From the NCBI RefSeq assembly GCF_023343835.1, contig NC_064437.1, forward strand, positions 27,751,001 to 27,815,000: a DNA stretch of 64,000 bases, in the 5' to 3' direction. The DNA comes from Lagopus muta (Eukaryota; Chordata; Aves; Galliformes; Phasianidae). Positions 47,045-59,059 of the stretch are shown one piece after another. The position numbers and the translations under genes are program-made. The notes below the pieces were generated by a model, which saw only the letters and a list, made by a program, of their open reading frames with translations, had not been told where the DNA came from and made no database searches. Within the stretch, counting starts at the first letter, position 1. Each line of letters opens with the position of its first letter.

Positions 47045-47636
47045 CAAATTACAGAGGGAGACTGACGGAGCCGGGCTTGTTCAGTCAGCAGAAGAGAAAG
47101 CCCCAGGGAGACATTGCAGCTTTCTAGTAGTTACAAGGAGCTTACAAACAGGATGGAGACTGACTTTTTCCATGCGTAGACAGAGATAGGACAAGGGGAA
47201 ATGGCTTTTAAACTAGCTGAGGAGAGATTTAGATTAGATCAAGGAACGTTTCAAGGAACGTTTGGATTTTGTGTTGAGGGACATGGTCTAGTGAGTACCG
47301 TTGGTGATAGGTGGATGGTTGGAGTGGATGATCTTGAAGGTCTTTTCCAACCTCGGTGATTTTGTGATTCTGTGATAAAGATTTTAGGGGAAATTTTTTT
47401 CACTGAAAGGGTGGTAAGGTGCTGGAACAGGCTGCCCAGAAAACGTGCAGATGTCACATCTCTGGAGACATTTAAAGCCAGATTGGATGGAGCCCTGGGC
47501 AATCTGATCTTAAGTCCAATTTGTTGGTTGGCAAACCTGCCCATGGCAGGGTGAGTCAGAACTACATGATCTTTACATTCCTTCCATTCCAAGCCATTCT
47601 ATGATTCTGTGGTTTTACATTTCTATGATTCTGTGG
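47045..47636 (+). mobile_element. Old CR1 LINE 3' portion, split by a younger CR1
   Basis: The left part (47045-47239) ends in 'gagatttagattagat'. The right part resumes at 47375 with 'aaagattttaggggaaatt', 'actgaaagggtggtaaggtg' and 'ggaacaggctgcccagaaaa', and finishes with an extended ATTCTATG/ATTCTGTG tail at about 47595-47636. The two parts join into a continuous CR1 C-terminal region once the insert is removed. The frame at 47372-47554 (RVVRCWNRLPRKRADVTSLETFKARLDGALGNL) is its surviving end. Confidence 0.88.
47240..47374 (+). mobile_element. Young CR1 3' end (135 bp) nested inside another CR1
   Basis: It encodes only the last ORF2 residues (ERLDFVLRDMV-like) plus the 3' UTR ('gatggttggagtggatgatc', 'ttgaaggtcttttccaacct') and the tail 'gattttgtgattctgtga'. 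The 12-base word CAAGGAACGTTT occurs twice at its left edge (47240-47263). It is inserted in the same direction as its host, and it is cleaner than the host copy, so it is younger. Confidence 0.86.
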
Positions 47637-48928
47637 TGTATATAACCTCAATTTCATGGTAGATTGTGCTCAAAACTATTTACATTTTTTAGGATAAAAA
47701 TTTTGTATTTGTAGAGCTAACGATACATCATGTTCAAGAGAAAATAATTAATAGGAAGTGCACTGTTAATAAAGAAATTCAATAAAGTTTATTTTAAATT
47801 TTTGAAACAGGCTTTACTATTTCCCAAAGCCTCTCATCACAGTGATTTCAAATTCTCTCATCACTGTGCAAAGTGTACACAAACACAGCAGCACGTATGT
47901 GTTACACTGCAACATTAACATGAATTACACTGTAGGTGAGGGCTTTGAGAAAGATTTTTAAATACTGTGGATTTCTGTTGGCCACAATGGATTGCTGAGC
48001 ATTCTTGTTCAAAGGCATGAAAAATTACTCTAAGCTGAATGGATACAGAGACTTCAAGAAACTCTTTGGAATGCTGCTTTACAGGGTAAATGTAAGAAGC
48101 AGAGGTTCACAACGAAGCTCCCTCACACACAAAAGAAGCTGGAGAGCATAACATCAGTGCTGAGAACTGCTCTTCAGTATTGGGCAAAACAGATACATAT
48201 GCTCTCCTAGAAATATCATCCCAGTCTCTAATACAAAGCTTAGGAGATAAGTTATGTCTTTGCAAATATCTTGTGATCTTGAAATGCTTTCCTCTCTGAG
48301 GTGTCTATGCACTATTATGTTACATTTTCATATTCCACAATGTCCTGTGTCAAGAGATGCCACAAGCCTTTCGCAAAGCCACTTTTCTTTAGTGTTGAAC
48401 TGGTGATTTTATTTAGTGTCCCTCAGTGGTTGCACTGGAAGAAACGGAAAACAACTCCTTTTCCCTGCTGTTATGTCAGAAAACATAACAGTCAAGCTCT
48501 TCCTGGATTACTTGGAGCTATTCCTCGACTTTGTCATTTGTGTGCTCTTTCACAGGAGAAATTCAAGTCCCATTTCCTGTTTTTAATAAGGCACTCCTGT
48601 AGAATATGCCATTTAGACAAAGCAGACAGTCCTACAGATTGTCAAATAAAGTGATAAATGCTAAAAGATAACTGAATATGTCAGTGTGATCTTTTGCCAT
48701 TTAGCAGTTTAATTAATTCAGGCTCAAGTCATTGGACTGTCAATATAACTAGCAAGTGAAAGAGTAAGAAAAAGATATAAATCGCCAGAAAGAAAACAGT
48801 GCACTGTAAGACAAGAAATTTACTTTGTTCAGATACTTATTTCAAGGGTGTATCCACTAATTATGGACATAGTTAGACTTGAAATGGACTGAAATGCAAT
48901 TGGTTGCATTCCACGATTTTCGTGGATG
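47637..48928. other. Unique AT-rich sequence
   Basis: No repeat is recognised. The plus frame 48301-48654 (117 codons) is one of the longer frames outside CR1. It starts MSMHYYVTFSYSTMSC and contains several Cys and His, with no domain I know and no obvious splice or start context. I treat it as probably noncoding. A perfect six-base inverted repeat (CCACGA/TCGTGG) lies at 48911-48925. Confidence 0.45.
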
Positions 48929-49368
48929 AATCATAGAATCATTAAGATTGGACAAGACCACTAAGATCATCCAGTCCAACCATCGACCCACCCCCACCAT
49001 GCCCACTAAATCACATCTGCCCACTTGTTCAGCACCTCCAGGGATGGTGACTCCACCGCTTCCCTGGGCAGCCTGCTCTACTGCACTGTCCCTCTTTCTG
49101 AGAAGAAATTTTTCCTCGTATCCAACCCAAACCTTCCCGGATTCAATTTAAAGCCATTACTTCTCATTCTATTGTATACAGGAGTAGAGGCTGACCCCCA
49201 CCTCAGCACAGCATCCTTTCAGGGAGTTATAGAGAGCAATAAGGCCTCCCCCGTGCTCCTTTCCTCCAGACTGAACAGTCCCAGTTCCCTCAGCCACCCA
49301 TAAGACTTGTGCTCCAGACCCTTCACAGCTTTGCTGTTCTCTGGACACACACCAGAGCCTCCAGGGAA
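48929..49368 (-). mobile_element. CR1 LINE, minus strand, 5'-truncated, twin of 44688-46052
   Basis: The tail 'gaatcatagaatcattaag' starts at 48929. The copy covers the 3' UTR and the last 110 or so codons of ORF2. It shares unusual sequence with the plus copy at 45590-46052, including the motif equal to AGGCTTTACTGCTCTCTGTA-type wording (here reversed) and the same GAGGGACAGTGCAGTAGA region. It is frameshifted. An A23 run follows its 5' end directly. Confidence 0.92.
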
Positions 49369-49372
49369 ATTT

Positions 49373-49395
49373 AAAAAAAAAAAAAAAAAAAAAAA
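49373..49395 (+). repeat. Poly(A) run of 23 at a CR1 5' end
   Basis: Twenty-three A residues directly abut the 5' boundary of the minus-strand CR1. CR1 does not make a poly(A) tail, and the run is on the wrong side for one, so it belongs to the target site or to the joining step. Confidence 0.93.
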
Positions 49396-50357
49396 GCCAG
49401 AGATGCAATACAGAGCATATTACATCAGCACCAGGATTTTCCAACTTCACTTTGCTCTCAGGCAAGTGGGAGATGAGAAGAAATGCACTTCCCACACAGA
49501 CAAAATACAATTCAAGAAGACAAAGCCCTTGAGATAGTTCTGCAAGATAGGATTGCACTCCAAACATCCCCACAAGAAAAGCTTCTGTTGAATAACAACA
49601 GCAGCAAGCACAGCTTTGGTTTGTAAACTGGTTATCAACTACACTCAGTGCACTAAGTTGTTCAGTACACTTTTTTCTGTCATCAGAAAAACCTGAAACA
49701 AAGGTCCAAAAAAAAATCCCAACCTACTGTTCTGACATCAGCTATGGCAATGTTATTAGCTACAGTTGTAACACAGTTATATATAGAAATCAAGTGTCAA
49801 TCCTTTAAATACAACTGCAAATTTCACTTCTGAAAAAGTGACTTTTTCTTTTCATCCAGGAAGCAATGGATAAAAAATGATCATTTCTTCAGCTGTCTGC
49901 TGTAGAACAACTGATGAAACAACTTCCTGCAATATGTTGCAAAAATTCTATTCCACCTTCTGTTCTTCTCCATGAAGAAAGAAATACATGAGTATGCAGA
50001 CAAATGGAGAACCATTTTAGAACTGTCATCAAATTTGTCGCAAAATCTGACATTAAATGATGTTAACTGCTGTTAGAAAAAGGGGAGGATATTGTTTATA
50101 TCTGATTTGTTTTTAAGTTGAATATATTTTAAATAAGAAAAAATAAGAAAACAAAGTTCATTTCCATGAGAAAATCTTAACACTGAAATTAATTTGGCCA
50201 GATCGCTTTATATATTTTATTTTATATATATTTTATATATTATTTATATATTTCTCCTAAATATCCCTGCATACTACAGGAATCACCAAAACTTTACTGT
50301 ATTCTAGCTTGCTTATCTCCAGATGTAAAACTAAACTAAACTAAAAAAACTAAACTT
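49396..50357. other. Unique AT-rich sequence
   Basis: No gene is seen. An AT-only tract built from TATATATTTTAT words lies at about 50205-50260, and CTAAA repeats at about 50331-50356 abut the next mariner. Confidence 0.5.
50205..50260. repeat. TATATTTTATAT-rich simple tract
   Basis: Nearly pure A/T with three to four repeats of a TTTTATATAT-like unit; partly self-complementary. Confidence 0.85.
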
Positions 50358-50747
50358 TTGGTTGCTCCAAAAGTAATGCCTCCTAATTATTTCCAAGAGC
50401 ACAATAACACTGTTTGATAGGGCAAATTCTCAGCTACAAAACACAGTCACCACGATCAGCCAATTTATATGGATGAGCTGCTTGAGCTACTCTTCATTTC
50501 ATGGTGTAACAGCTGTGCATGGCGAGGCAGAATGTGGCTTGTTTTTCCCATTGCTGTCACCACTGCTGAAATGCATTACCCATTACCTCACTGTGCTGAT
50601 ATCCACTGTTTGGTCTCCAAAAATGTTCACCAGACAGTGATGAGTACGGGTGGGAAGGTTCATCCTCTACTGACATACTACCAGCATCTGCCTCTGGCAT
50701 CATGGGTCTACGCAATAAAATAGGTGATATTACTTTCAGAGCAGCCC
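50358..50747 (-). mobile_element. Galluhop-type mariner, internally deleted (about 390 bp)
   Basis: Left terminus 'gttgctccaaaagtaatgcc' and right terminus 'gatattactttcagagcagc' with CC are both present. The middle lacks blocks present in the 529-bp copy, notably the transposase start region. Internal matches include 'gcaaattctcagctacaaaa', 'ctgctgaaatgcattaccc' and 'catccactgtttggtctcc'-like wording. The flanks are not clear TA repeats. Strand follows the transposase direction. Confidence 0.85.
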
Positions 50748-51260
50748 GTGTGGATAACATGAGAATGTGTGCTGGTTTATTTACTAACTTATGTATTTAC
50801 TTATTTATTTTGATGTAGTGTGCATTTCTTGCATGAAATATGCTATTCAACAAGATAGTATGGCACTGCCTAGCATGATTGTTCTATAACTGTTCATTGA
50901 GACAGTGTAGTTCAGCAACTTGGTCAGCACTTCTTCTATATATATATTCCACGACATGCTGTCAAACTCAGGTTTGTAAATTGTGCATTTTAAATTGATG
51001 TTGATATTGGAAAAGCACTGAATGAGTTTGAATTATAAAATATAAAATAAAATCCATGAAAAGAAATAGGTAGACAATTAATTTAACCATACTTCAAGTG
51101 ACGTCTGCAAACAACTGATTTGCAATGTTTACAGAATGCTTTAACTTCATAGCAGCCAGTCTCTTTTAACCCACAGAATTTTGTCAATAGATGACTGAGT
51201 ACAGAATGTAACATACACAGCCTTGCAGCTTGTGCAACTGAACACTGTCTTTCAGAGCGG
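50748..51260. other. Unique sequence between two mariner copies
   Basis: About 500 bases without a recognised gene or repeat. The minus frame 51083-51307 overlaps the next mariner and has no support. Confidence 0.5.
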
Positions 51261-51551
51261 TGTGTCACTGAATTCCTCCATGCAGAAACAATGGCACCCA
51301 CTGACATTCCTCATTTCTGAATGTTTACGGAGACCAAAGAGTGGATGAGAGCACAGTGAGGCAGTGGGTGGTGAAACACTGTGAATCTGGTGCAAATCTT
51401 TATGAGCACAGCATGCAGCTTTTGTTCATTGCTGGTGAAATACATAACTAATGGTGGTGACTTTGCTGGTGTTGATTAGCTGAGAATTTGCTCTACCAAA
51501 TAGTGTTTGTTTCTGAAGAAATGAATAGGAGGCATTATTTTTGGAGTGACC
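51261..51551 (+). mobile_element. Galluhop-type mariner, opposite orientation, one end missing
   Basis: The plus strand reads RCVTEFLHAETMAPTDI, the transposase N-terminal helix-turn-helix start, from about 51259, followed by 'gcagtgggtggtgaaac'. The right terminus 'ggcattatttttggagtgac' is followed by TA at 51552-51553. The left terminus is not found, so the element is truncated. The reading frame is lost soon after the DNA-binding start. Confidence 0.82.
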
Positions 51552-51835
51552 TACATGCCTTGCAAAAACTTACCAGTAGCTCCTCACTCAAAACAAAAGC
51601 TCTAAATCATATGAAGATTTGCAACACTGAAAATATTACTTGAAAGAAATAAATAAATGAAATGGAAAACAACTAAAAGCTCTCTTCTTTGTCAGCCTGG
51701 CTGATTAGACTGAATTGCAAGAAAGTGCTAGTTTGCTCCAATTATAGTGATTGATAGAGACTGAACTAAAAATGCAGAAAGAAAAACAAAAACAAAATGC
51801 CAACCCTAGCAACAAGTAATTTGCTTAAAACAGAA

Positions 51836-51874
<39 letters not shown>

Positions 51875-53089
51875 ATAGAAGCATTACATTGAGAGCAGAT
51901 CAAGGGCAAGTAATAGATTTAATGGAAAAAGCATGTGTTGGGTACAAGAATAAGGAGTATAGGCTTTGATCAAATTAAGTATTGCGATGAATTCTCGTGA
52001 GAGAAATGAAATGAAATAAGCTGGTTCATATCAAGTTAAAAATGACATTATTAAAAGTTCAATTTTAAATTATTTTAATTGCCTAAAGTGTGATATGTCA
52101 CTCTGAAATAAAGTGACACTTTGATTTTGAAAGTATTGTGAAAAAAATGCTTCAAACAATGCTGCTTGTCAGATTCAACCCAAAATGGGAAATACCCCTC
52201 TACAAAGTACACTATACAGCAAAAGCACAAACCACTGCAGTAAACTTTGTTATTCATTCTACCTGAAAATTCCCCCTTAAAAAAAACTTCTGCTTTAATC
52301 TGTCCAGGCTACATTACTTTCACCTAAGATACAGCAATTGCACACTTCCCACACCCAGTGAGCTTTGTTACCATTGGCAGCTATTATTTCATCTGTCAGT
52401 CTATAGGACACTGTGCCAAATGACTCAGACATCTCTTCCTACATGCTGTTTTGTTTCCTGTGCTGTAGTGAAGATCTCACTCTCTTCCAGTGTTCTCATA
52501 TAAGCTGAGCACAATCCATTCTAAGCCATCACAACACTCAGCATTACTGTCTGCGAATTGCCATAAGCTTTTTTAGTTTTGTTTCTCCTCATTAACATTA
52601 TCTATTTTAATCATAAACACAAGTAGAGATACTTTGTTCTAGTAGTTACTTTGAATGGGCATCTCTTACCAAGGGCAAAGTATTCCTGAAACATGCATAA
52701 GCTTGTTTAAAAGTTTCCCTTGAGATCTTGACTTGGCTTTCCTCTTGCTTTATGTACAGTGTAAATCTCATTATGAATGTTGGTTAAGTAATATCTAAGA
52801 GACAGCGCACTAAAAAATAATGAGCTACCTTAAAATTTGTAGGAAATATTCCATTTATCAGAAGTACTCAATTAAGCATGTCTGCATTATTAAAGGAAAT
52901 AAAAGAGGGAACTATCAAAAAGGAATTATCAGTGGTCTGACTTCTAGCACTCATCACTACCTACTTCTGATATTTACACACATAATACTGATAAAAACAC
53001 ACATAACCAGTCAAATAAAAAAAGAACATACTACCTTTACTGCCCAAGGATATTTTTGCACCCTGACAGGCTCAGGTTGGAAAAGTTAA
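51552..53089. other. Unique AT-rich sequence
   Basis: No gene is seen. It contains the AAAT microsatellite at 51834-51877. Confidence 0.5.
51834..51877 (+). repeat. (AAAT)11 microsatellite
   Basis: Eleven essentially perfect tetranucleotide units (44 bases). This is the longest pure microsatellite of the window and very likely variable in length between individuals. Confidence 0.95.
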
Positions 53090-54800
53090 AGTCCACCTGT
53101 AGTTCAATTTGGAAAGGGCTGAGAAGGGTGACAAAAACAAATTCTAAAATTATATTGGGGTAGAAAGAAGTTTAGAAAAAATGTGGGCCACTGTGGGCAA
53201 AGAACCTGGTGAGATGTAATATGGAAGAATATTCAAAACCTTCTTCACCTTGGTTTTAACTGGTAAGACCTGCATTTGGAAACCCCAAGCCCTTGAGATT
53301 AACCTGATGTGGAAGAGGATCAGGCTTGGGAATGATTAAACACACTAGACATTTAAGTCCAAAGAATTTTTAGAGATGCACAAGTGCTAAAGGAGTTGGC
53401 CAGAATCACTGCTACTCCACTCTGGACTCAAAGCCCTTGATCATTAAAAAAGGTTGCTGAGGACTGAAAGAAAGAAAATGTGACTTACATAACTCAAGAA
53501 AGTCAAGAAGAATTGTGAGGGGATCTGTAGGCTGGTTGGCTTTGCTGGGTAGATGGCAGAGCAACGAAACCTGGAAATCAGATATGTGAAGGACAAGAAG
53601 CAGACTGGCATGGATTTACTAAGTAAATAGTAAGTAGTAGCTGGCATGGATTTACTAAGGAGAAATCGTAGGTGGCTAACGTGGCACACTTCTACAATGA
53701 AATGATTAACTTCACAGATGAGGGGATAGCGATGTGTTTTATCTTGACTTCAGTAAGGACTCTTCCATAACATACACTGACAAATAAATGGATGAAATAT
53801 GGGTTATTTAAAGGGGCAGAGTTTTACTGAAAGCTGGCTGAACTGTCAGGTTCAGAGAGCTGTGAGCAGCTGCACAAAGCCCATGTGAGGGTGAGTTACT
53901 AACAGCATATTCCAGGGTTAATACTCTGTCCAGTACCTTTTAATATGACCCGGATGACTTGCACATAGCAAGCTTGTAAATGATAGAAAACTAGAGGGAG
54001 TGGTTGACACACCTCTTGAGTGCATTCATTCAGAGAGGCCTGGGCAGACTGCATGGACAGAATCTCATGTTCAACAAAAAGATAATCAAGTCCTTCTGCA
54101 AGGGAAGAACAACTATACGCATGAGTGCAGGCTTGCAGCCACAGAGCTGAAAAGCTGCTTCACAGAGAAGAACCTGGGAGTTCTGGTGAATACCAGGTTG
54201 TACGTGAGACATCAATGCCTTCTGTCAGTGTAACAAAAAAATCAACACCGTCCTAGACTGCAATGGGTATTGACAGCAAGATCCTTCTCCTTGACAAAAC
54301 ATTAGGGAAGCTACATCTGCTGCTGTGTGCAGCAGTGGGCTCTCCCAATCACACAAAAAAATGTGAATATACTGGTGAGAGTCCAGTACAGGATCTGAAA
54401 GATGTCTGAAGGTCAGAAACATCTTTTATATGAGGATAGGCTGAAAGAGCTGGGATTGCTCAGTGTTGAGAAGAGAAGCCTTGGTGTGGAGTGGTATTGA
54501 TTTATATGAAATTCTAAGGAGGGGAGAGCGAAGAAGACTAAGCCAGACTCGTCAGTGATATCCAGTGAATGAAAAAGGAGCAATGGACAGAAAATGCAAT
54601 ACAAAAATGATCACTTCCATACAAGAGAAGTTTTTTGCTGTGAGGATGATCAAATACTGATAGAGATTGCTCAGAAATGTTTGCAACTCATGGAAATATT
54701 AAAAACCAAACTGCACAGTGTCGTCAGGAATCTCCTCTAGTTTTCCTGGCTTAGAGCAGGCAGTTACTAGATGATCTGTACAAGTCACTTCAAATCTCTT
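53090..54800 (+). mobile_element. Old, long CR1 LINE, linker to 3' UTR (1.7 kb)
   Basis: The plus strand carries the CR1 landmarks in order: linker ('aaaaaatgtgggccactg', 'aagaacctggtgagatg'), early reverse transcriptase ('gttgctgaggactgaaagaa'), motif A ('gatgtgttttatcttgactt' then CAGT), the motif B zone, the FADD area ('gcttgtaaatgatagaaaac', catalytic residues mutated), the late ORF2 region ('gaagaacctgggagttctgg', 'gctgggattgctcagtgttg') and the UTR ('agttactagatgatctgta'). Every frame is broken. A 19-base word CTGGCATGGATTTACTAAG is repeated at 53605-53623 and 53641-53659. No clear tail remains. Confidence 0.82.
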
Positions 54801-57800
54801 CCCTTTAGCAATTTTAATAAACTGGGGAAAAAATAAGTTTCTTATTCCTTGAAAAGAAGTTTATATTTATCTCCATTTAGCAAACTTTATGAGATCACAC
54901 CCAGAATGTGCACACTGGAATAAATTAGTTTGAAGCAACTCGTATTTCAAAGGGGAAAGCCCCCATTTTGAACTACTTCAGCACTTTGCTGTGTTTTTCT
55001 TGACTGCCAAACATTACAGCCTAAACATCCTTGATTCACACTTGCTAATTACTCCTTGAAAGTCAGAAAAGGCAATTCCTTTTTCACTTTCACCTTTTCT
55101 TACTTAGAACTAGAAACTTTGATTCAATCCCACTGCTTAATGATAGCTTCCACAGAGCACCAGCTGTCAGTTAGCTTTCCCTACCTCCAGCAGTTCCTGA
55201 GGACGGCAGGTTTGACAGGTCATCTGTATAGTAGCTCTGCCACTCATCGTCAGCACACAGCAAAATCCCATGAGAGAGCTCAAGATGAGAAAGAGCAGTC
55301 CAACTTTTTGCAGCCACTAAAAATAATAGCATGAATAAAATCCAGATTATTAGTTGCATTAGTCTCATATTCTATTGATTTTGAACTGCTTAATTTTTAT
55401 GGAAACTGCTGTAAAGTAAATGAATGGAAGGCATGCAGTTTAACAGGTCGGCATCTCAGATCGCCCTGCCACTCTTTCCCAAGACAACACAGTGAGAAGA
55501 GTGAAAATATAAGGAAATTAGCTAAAGGAATAACATAGAACAGCATTCCTTTTGATACTGCAGTATTTTTCCTCCAGTGTAAATTTTTTTTTTTTTTTTT
55601 AATGAGATTCAGACACTTTGTTTAAATAACTATTTGTAAGTTACAGTTTTAAGATTCCAAGCTCTTCAAATCTGCAAAACTGAACTATAAGAGTTGTAAA
55701 AATGTCCCCTCCCAGCATTACACAAAGCAGCCCTGTCTCCTAAGCTAGCTGGCCTGAGGAAAATCTTTGTGGCATACTGACACGTCTACGTCTGTCTGTC
55801 TTGAAGAATGCTCAAGAGCATGTAGAAGTTTCTCACCAATTTTACTTGGAGTTTAATACATTACTATAAAATTATTTTCATTTTCACAGTACAGTTTTAC
55901 TAAAGCAATGTGAATGTTTCCACCGCCTTGATGGAAAGTTCGTGTCCTGCCCTGTAAATAACCAAGCCTGTTTGTAAAAGCACCACATGCTTCTAAATTT
56001 TTAGTGTGTGTGTATGGGTGTTAAACCACATTTAAAGTGCAGATCGCTTAAGATTACAGCACCGGCTCCCATTTCTTCCAGGAATCCATTGCACTTAGGG
56101 TCCAGGGAAGTTTCCTGACCAGCTTGCCAACCCAAAGCCTCAGATACGGAGTTCTTAGATACAGAGCTCGTTCCTTTTCCAGACTGCTAGAGCCAAGCAC
56201 CAGCGGTTCCCTGGCTTTGGGTGCTACCCAGAGGTGAGGCTCAACACAAAGTCCCAAGATACTAACTGAGCAACACAGACAGGAACTGTACCTTTACAGG
56301 CAAAACTGAGATTCACGTAAACATAGCACTACAAATGGCCCGACTTTGCTCCTACCTGTGGCTCATCAGACTTACAGCACATTAGCAGATCTTACTCCTG
56401 CATGCTCTCTGTGCTGTGGACCTGTGTTCTCCTCTGCAGCCGAATCTATGAATCCTCCACTATCCTACTCGCATGGCCAAACATGCACCTGGTCAACAGT
56501 TTGCTTACATACAACAAATTTTTATCCATCTTATTTTTATCATGTTCAGTGCCTCACTTTCCACACCTTCTCCTTAAGCCGTTTTGCAGCTTCCCACAAT
56601 TAACACCCGTTAAAAACCTCCCTTCAGCTTGCTTTCTCCTTTGAGATTTACAACTAGGTTGTCTCCCTTCTTTTAATCATTTATCAAGTTCTGGCTGAAG
56701 TGCTACACTGTGCTTAAGCAGCTCGTTCCTGCCCATCCGTCAGTGACCTGAGGACTCCAATCTTCATTGTGTTTTTTACCTACAGCTTGCCAGAGTTTGT
56801 TCATTCTTAATTAGCCACCTTCCTGGCCTTTATGCTGAAAACCATTAAAGAGATATCCTTGGAAACAAAACACCTTGCAGTCCACTCAGTGCCTGAATCT
56901 CCTTCTCCTGTGCATACAATTAATCACAAGTGCAACGTGTTAATTTCAGAAGAGTTCTTTCTCTTCCTACCTCAAATGAGGATTGCCCATTCCTCATGTT
57001 CTCCTGTGTCTTTGACAAATGTCCAAAATGTAATAATTTTAAACTACTGTTCCATTTCTAACTTCTACTTCGGAGATTTCTATATGTTCTGTAGCTCACT
57101 CCCAGACATGTTATCAATATTTATGTCTCTGTATGCCAATCAACAGTAAAAAGCCTGATTTTATTTTACTTTATTTTTTCATACACTGCTCAGAGAGAAA
57201 TAATAATTTGGCACACTTAACATGTGTGTACAAATAAATATTTTTTAAAATAGTGTTTATAAAACTTAGAAGCAAAAGGTTTGGATGAATCACAGCAATC
57301 TACATCTTGCAGATGTACTTTCAGTTTAGCTGCTCATAGAAAATTATATAAAATGAATTTTAATGTGATTGTGTTATCTATAATTTGTATAAACATGTAA
57401 TTTTATTTCATAAATGTCCATAGCAAGGTGTAATTAAAGTATGATGAAGTACAGCAGAATACTAGGCAGAACTTCTGTGAGGTTTGTTTTGTTTTTGAAT
57501 AGCTGTTGACTGTGGAGTCTTTTGACTTCAGCTGCAGCAACTGCGTACGTAAGAGGAAGGCAAGGGCAAAAATGGGGAAATAAAAAGCAAAGAAAAAGAA
57601 AAGCAAACTTTTCAAGTAGAATTAAAAATGTAATTCTGATACATCCCCACATCCCTGCCAGGAAGCAATTTTTATTTTCTTTAAACTGATGCTGATTCAC
57701 GTTAAAAAACGTTTTGTTAATTTGGTAAACTTTATACAAGGCTTTCAAAATGCAAACAAAACTGTCCTCTGGGAAATACACTCAGCTGGCCTGAGGCTAA

Positions 57801-59059
57801 GATAGACTGCTTTATAATGTCAAAAGGTGGCATGAGGGTGAACTTCTTACTGATTTGAGATGCGCTGCATAATAGTATCATACCTACTGCCATAATTTTA
57901 ATGATAATTTATTGTTACTGAGAAGGGGAAAAAGAGGTCAGATCTGTATATCGCTCTGGTGAGCACGTGCTGTTACTTTTCTCTCTCTCCGTTTTTGCAG
58001 AGGTGATGGAGAGGAAAAATAAAGCATAATGCATTCTCAAGGTTGCCAGGAGCAACTAATGCTTCCAAATTGGTATTCATGTTTTATTACATCTTAAATT
58101 TCAGCATCTTAAAAACAATAAAGGAAATTGCATTTTCACAAAGAATCTTCCTTCAGGGAACGTACTTCAAGTTTACTGTCTTTTTTTTTTTTTTTTTGAT
58201 GTCTTTATACATGTAGCACAAACTCCTTGTTTCAAAAAGAACACATCTTTACGCCCACATTATATATATGTGCAAAGACAAGTGCAAATAATTTCTTAGA
58301 GCTTACAACTTCTATTCTTCTGAAACATTACATATAGGGTCCCGATAAGTCTTTTACAGACACCATATCTGCATCTGTACCTTGTCATCCATCTACTTGT
58401 CTTGACATGAAATATGTGCTCAATCCAAGGACAACTGAATCACAAAAGAGGACTTCAGTTCTTAATCCATCCTCTGATCACCTTTACGAGAATCAAATGC
58501 TTCTACTTGGCATGGTTTTTGACCATCTCTGCCTGTAATCTGCATTCTCACAGAGACACAAACACTTTCAACAGAACAAGAGCCAAACTGAGAGTCAAAA
58601 AAATATTTGTCTGGCATTGTTATTAAACAGCTACACAAGTATTTTTAAAGAAAAAATACCAATCGATTGTTCCTATACAAATTCTATCAAATAAAAACAC
58701 TATAGGGCAATTTTTAAAATTCTAATTCGTTCATACTGTGAACGTAACTTTCTCACTGATATGGAGAATATTAGACTGAGTAGGAATGAAATAGAAATGA
58801 ATAGTGGAAGCAAAAGAAAAGTAATAATGTCTTTGAAGTGGAGAATTCCTTATCGTTCAAGGAGGTTAATACAGTGTACATTGACCACAGTTAGCTGTTA
58901 ATAAAAAATACATTTATCAGAAAACTTTTATACATTATGAACACCACAATACTTCACACAGCTACTTAATATAAGGAAAGGGATCTTCAGACAAAGTCTA
59001 TAAAAACCATTCATTTTTCCTAGTACTATGTCTCTGTGGAAACAAGAAAAGTTAACCTG
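54801..59059. other. Longest repeat-free stretch, no gene identified
   Basis: This block of about 4.2 kb has no interspersed repeat I recognise, only T17 runs at 55584-55600 and 58181-58197. The largest frames (56832-57149 plus, 105 codons; 57434-57781 minus, 115 codons) have no domain or start support. A strong splice-acceptor-like pyrimidine stretch ending in CAG lies at about 57975-58001, but every frame after it stops within a few codons. Part of it may be conserved regulatory DNA, which cannot be judged from one sequence. Confidence 0.45.

Noticed and set aside
48301..48654. 117-codon Cys/His-containing frame as a zinc-binding protein
   Set aside because: Cys and His spacing matches no zinc-finger pattern, and no start or splice context is evident.
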